Assembly: GCA_037968855.1 (NCBI GenBank)
Contig: JBBKWH010000005.1
Coordinates: 1 to 6,215, forward strand
DNA length: 6,215 nt
Direction of reading: 5' to 3'
Source: JBBKWH01 sp037968855
Lineage (GTDB): Bacteria > Pseudomonadota > Gammaproteobacteria > Pseudomonadales > Moraxellaceae
Part shown: in pieces, positions 5,343 through 6,215 of the stretch
Layout of the letters: each line of letters starts with the position of its first letter
Position numbering within the stretch: position 1 is the first letter of the stretch
Notes under the pieces: model-generated
The model's database searches: none
Told to the model about the DNA's origin: nothing
The model's input: the letters and a program-made list of their open reading frames with translations, nothing else
Made by a program: the position numbers and the translations under genes

Positions 5343-6215
5343 TTAGTCGCCTTTATAGCCTTTTAGATCCAAACGCGCTTTGTGCAACAGTGGCTCGGTG
5401 TAACCACTTGGCTGCACGTCACCTTTAAAGATCAAATCGCAAGCGGCTTTGAATGCAATACCATCAAAGCTTGGTGCCATTGCGGTATACAGCGCATCGT
5501 TGGCGTTTTGCTGATCAACAATAACGGCCATACGCTTTAACGCATCCATTACTTGATCTTCGCTGACCACACCATGACGCAACCAGTTGGCGACGTGTTG
5601 GCTAGAGATACGCAGCGTTGCACGGTCTTCCATCAGGCCGACGTTGTTAATGTCTGGCACTTTAGAACAGCCCACGCCCAAATCAACCCAGCGCACAACA
5701 TAGCCCAAGATGCCTTGGCAGTTGTTGTCGATTTCGCTTTGGATTTCTTCGGCTGACCAATTGGTGTTAGGTGCCAATGGAATAGACAAAATGTCAGCAC
5801 GTTTGGCGTGTTCACGGGTTTTGATGCGGTTTTGCTCATCAAACACGTCAACCATGTGGTAGTGGATCGCGTGCAAGGTTGCGCCGGTTGGCGACGGAAC
5901 CCAAGCACAAGTCGCGCCCGATTGTGGGTGCGCCACTTTGGCCGCCATCATGTCTTTCATCATGTCTGGCTATGGCCACATGCCTTTCCCAATCTGGGCT
6001 TTGCCTTGCAGCCCGCATTTTAGGCCGACATCGACGTTCCAGTTTTCGTAAGCAGCAATCCATTTTTGCGCTTTCATGGCTTCTTTACGCACCATGGGGC
6101 CTGCATGCATGGAGGTGTGGATTTCGTCGCCGGTACGATCCATAAAGCCAGTATTGATGAAGATGGTACGATCAGCCGCCTGACGGATACATTCTTTCAG
6201 GTTCACGGTGGTGCG
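5343..6215 (-). pseudogene. glcB: Malate synthase G, C-terminal part, interrupted by an in-frame amber codon
   Basis: Malate synthase G condenses glyoxylate with acetyl-CoA to malate in the glyoxylate shunt; cytoplasmic monomer of about 720 residues. Only the last 291 codons (stop included) are in the window; the frame is open at the right edge. It starts with RTTVNLKECIRQAADR and continues with FINTGFMDRTGDEIH and GKAQIGKGMW. There the frame meets TAG at 5970-5972, then resumes in the same frame with PDMMKDM, CAWVPSPTGATLHAIHYH, GILGYVVRWVDLG, GCSKVPD and LMEDRATLRISSQH. The catalytic base (E. coli Asp631) is the Asp of LMEDRAT, at 5625-5627. Cys617 is the Cys of GCSKVPD. Where relatives have W-A-M-P-D, this reads W-P-stop-P-D. 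The rest is well conserved, so the change is recent or a sequencing error. If real, the product lacks its last ~209 residues including the catalytic base and should be inactive. A downstream re-start at the ATG at 5963 would not give a functional enzyme alone. Confidence 0.9.
5970..5972 (-). other. In-frame amber codon in glcB
   Basis: TAG on the minus strand between codons for Trp-Pro and Pro-Asp. The local sequence reads TGG CCA TAG CCA GAC where the family predicts Trp-Ala-Met-Pro-Asp. Losing one G after TGG and gaining one A before the G of ATG would turn TGG GCC ATG CCA GAC into this sequence with the frame restored, so a pair of compensating indels explains it as simply as three substitutions. 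Confidence 0.88.

Noticed and set aside
5343..5963. A separate 206-codon gene starting at the ATG at 5963
   Set aside because: Its sequence is the C-terminal end of malate synthase G in the same frame as the upstream part; it is a fragment after the amber codon, not an independent gene.
5970..5972. Programmed recoding of TAG (for example pyrrolysine insertion)
   Set aside because: Relatives have methionine here, no special downstream element is evident, and the neighbouring Ala-to-Pro change points to a local mutation or sequence error instead.

Overview
The window looks like an ordinary chromosomal segment of a gammaproteobacterium. The KdsA, PyrG and malate synthase G proteins are of the Gram-negative type, a lipopolysaccharide gene and an outer-membrane porin are present, and pyrG-kdsA is an arrangement known from Pseudomonadales and relatives. 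Base composition is moderate, with two clearly AT-rich small genes. A member of the Moraxellaceae or a neighbouring family is my best guess, but I cannot prove it from this sequence. Every gene I can support lies on the minus strand, so transcription runs from position 6215 towards position 1.

In transcription order: (1) the C-terminal part of glcB (malate synthase G, glyoxylate shunt) enters at the right edge. It carries an in-frame amber codon at 5970-5972 and ends at 5343, followed by a strong intrinsic terminator (5278-5306). (2) Two small AT-rich genes for membrane proteins follow (5240-4962 and 4965-4540). They overlap by a GTGA junction, and I do not recognise either family; the second ends in what may be a PH-like domain. 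(3) A nitronate monooxygenase / 2-nitropropane dioxygenase family flavoprotein follows (4437-3514), closed by a hairpin terminator with a TTCG loop. (4) After a 254-base intergenic region comes a 345-residue outer-membrane porin with signal peptide (3259-2222) and its own terminator. (5) pyrG (CTP synthase, complete) and kdsA (KDO-8-phosphate synthase, first 117 residues, running off the left edge) form a likely operon.

Functionally, pyrG supplies CTP. CTP is used, among other things, to activate KDO, whose phosphorylated precursor is made by KdsA, so the pair links nucleotide and lipopolysaccharide synthesis. The porin, the flavoenzyme and the malate synthase are separate units, each ending in its own terminator. 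I see no insertion sequence, tRNA, rRNA, CRISPR array or defence system. The points most worth a second look are the interrupted malate synthase, the unrecognised membrane-protein pair, and the inverted repeats upstream of pyrG and the porin gene. I did not find an undescribed multi-gene system.
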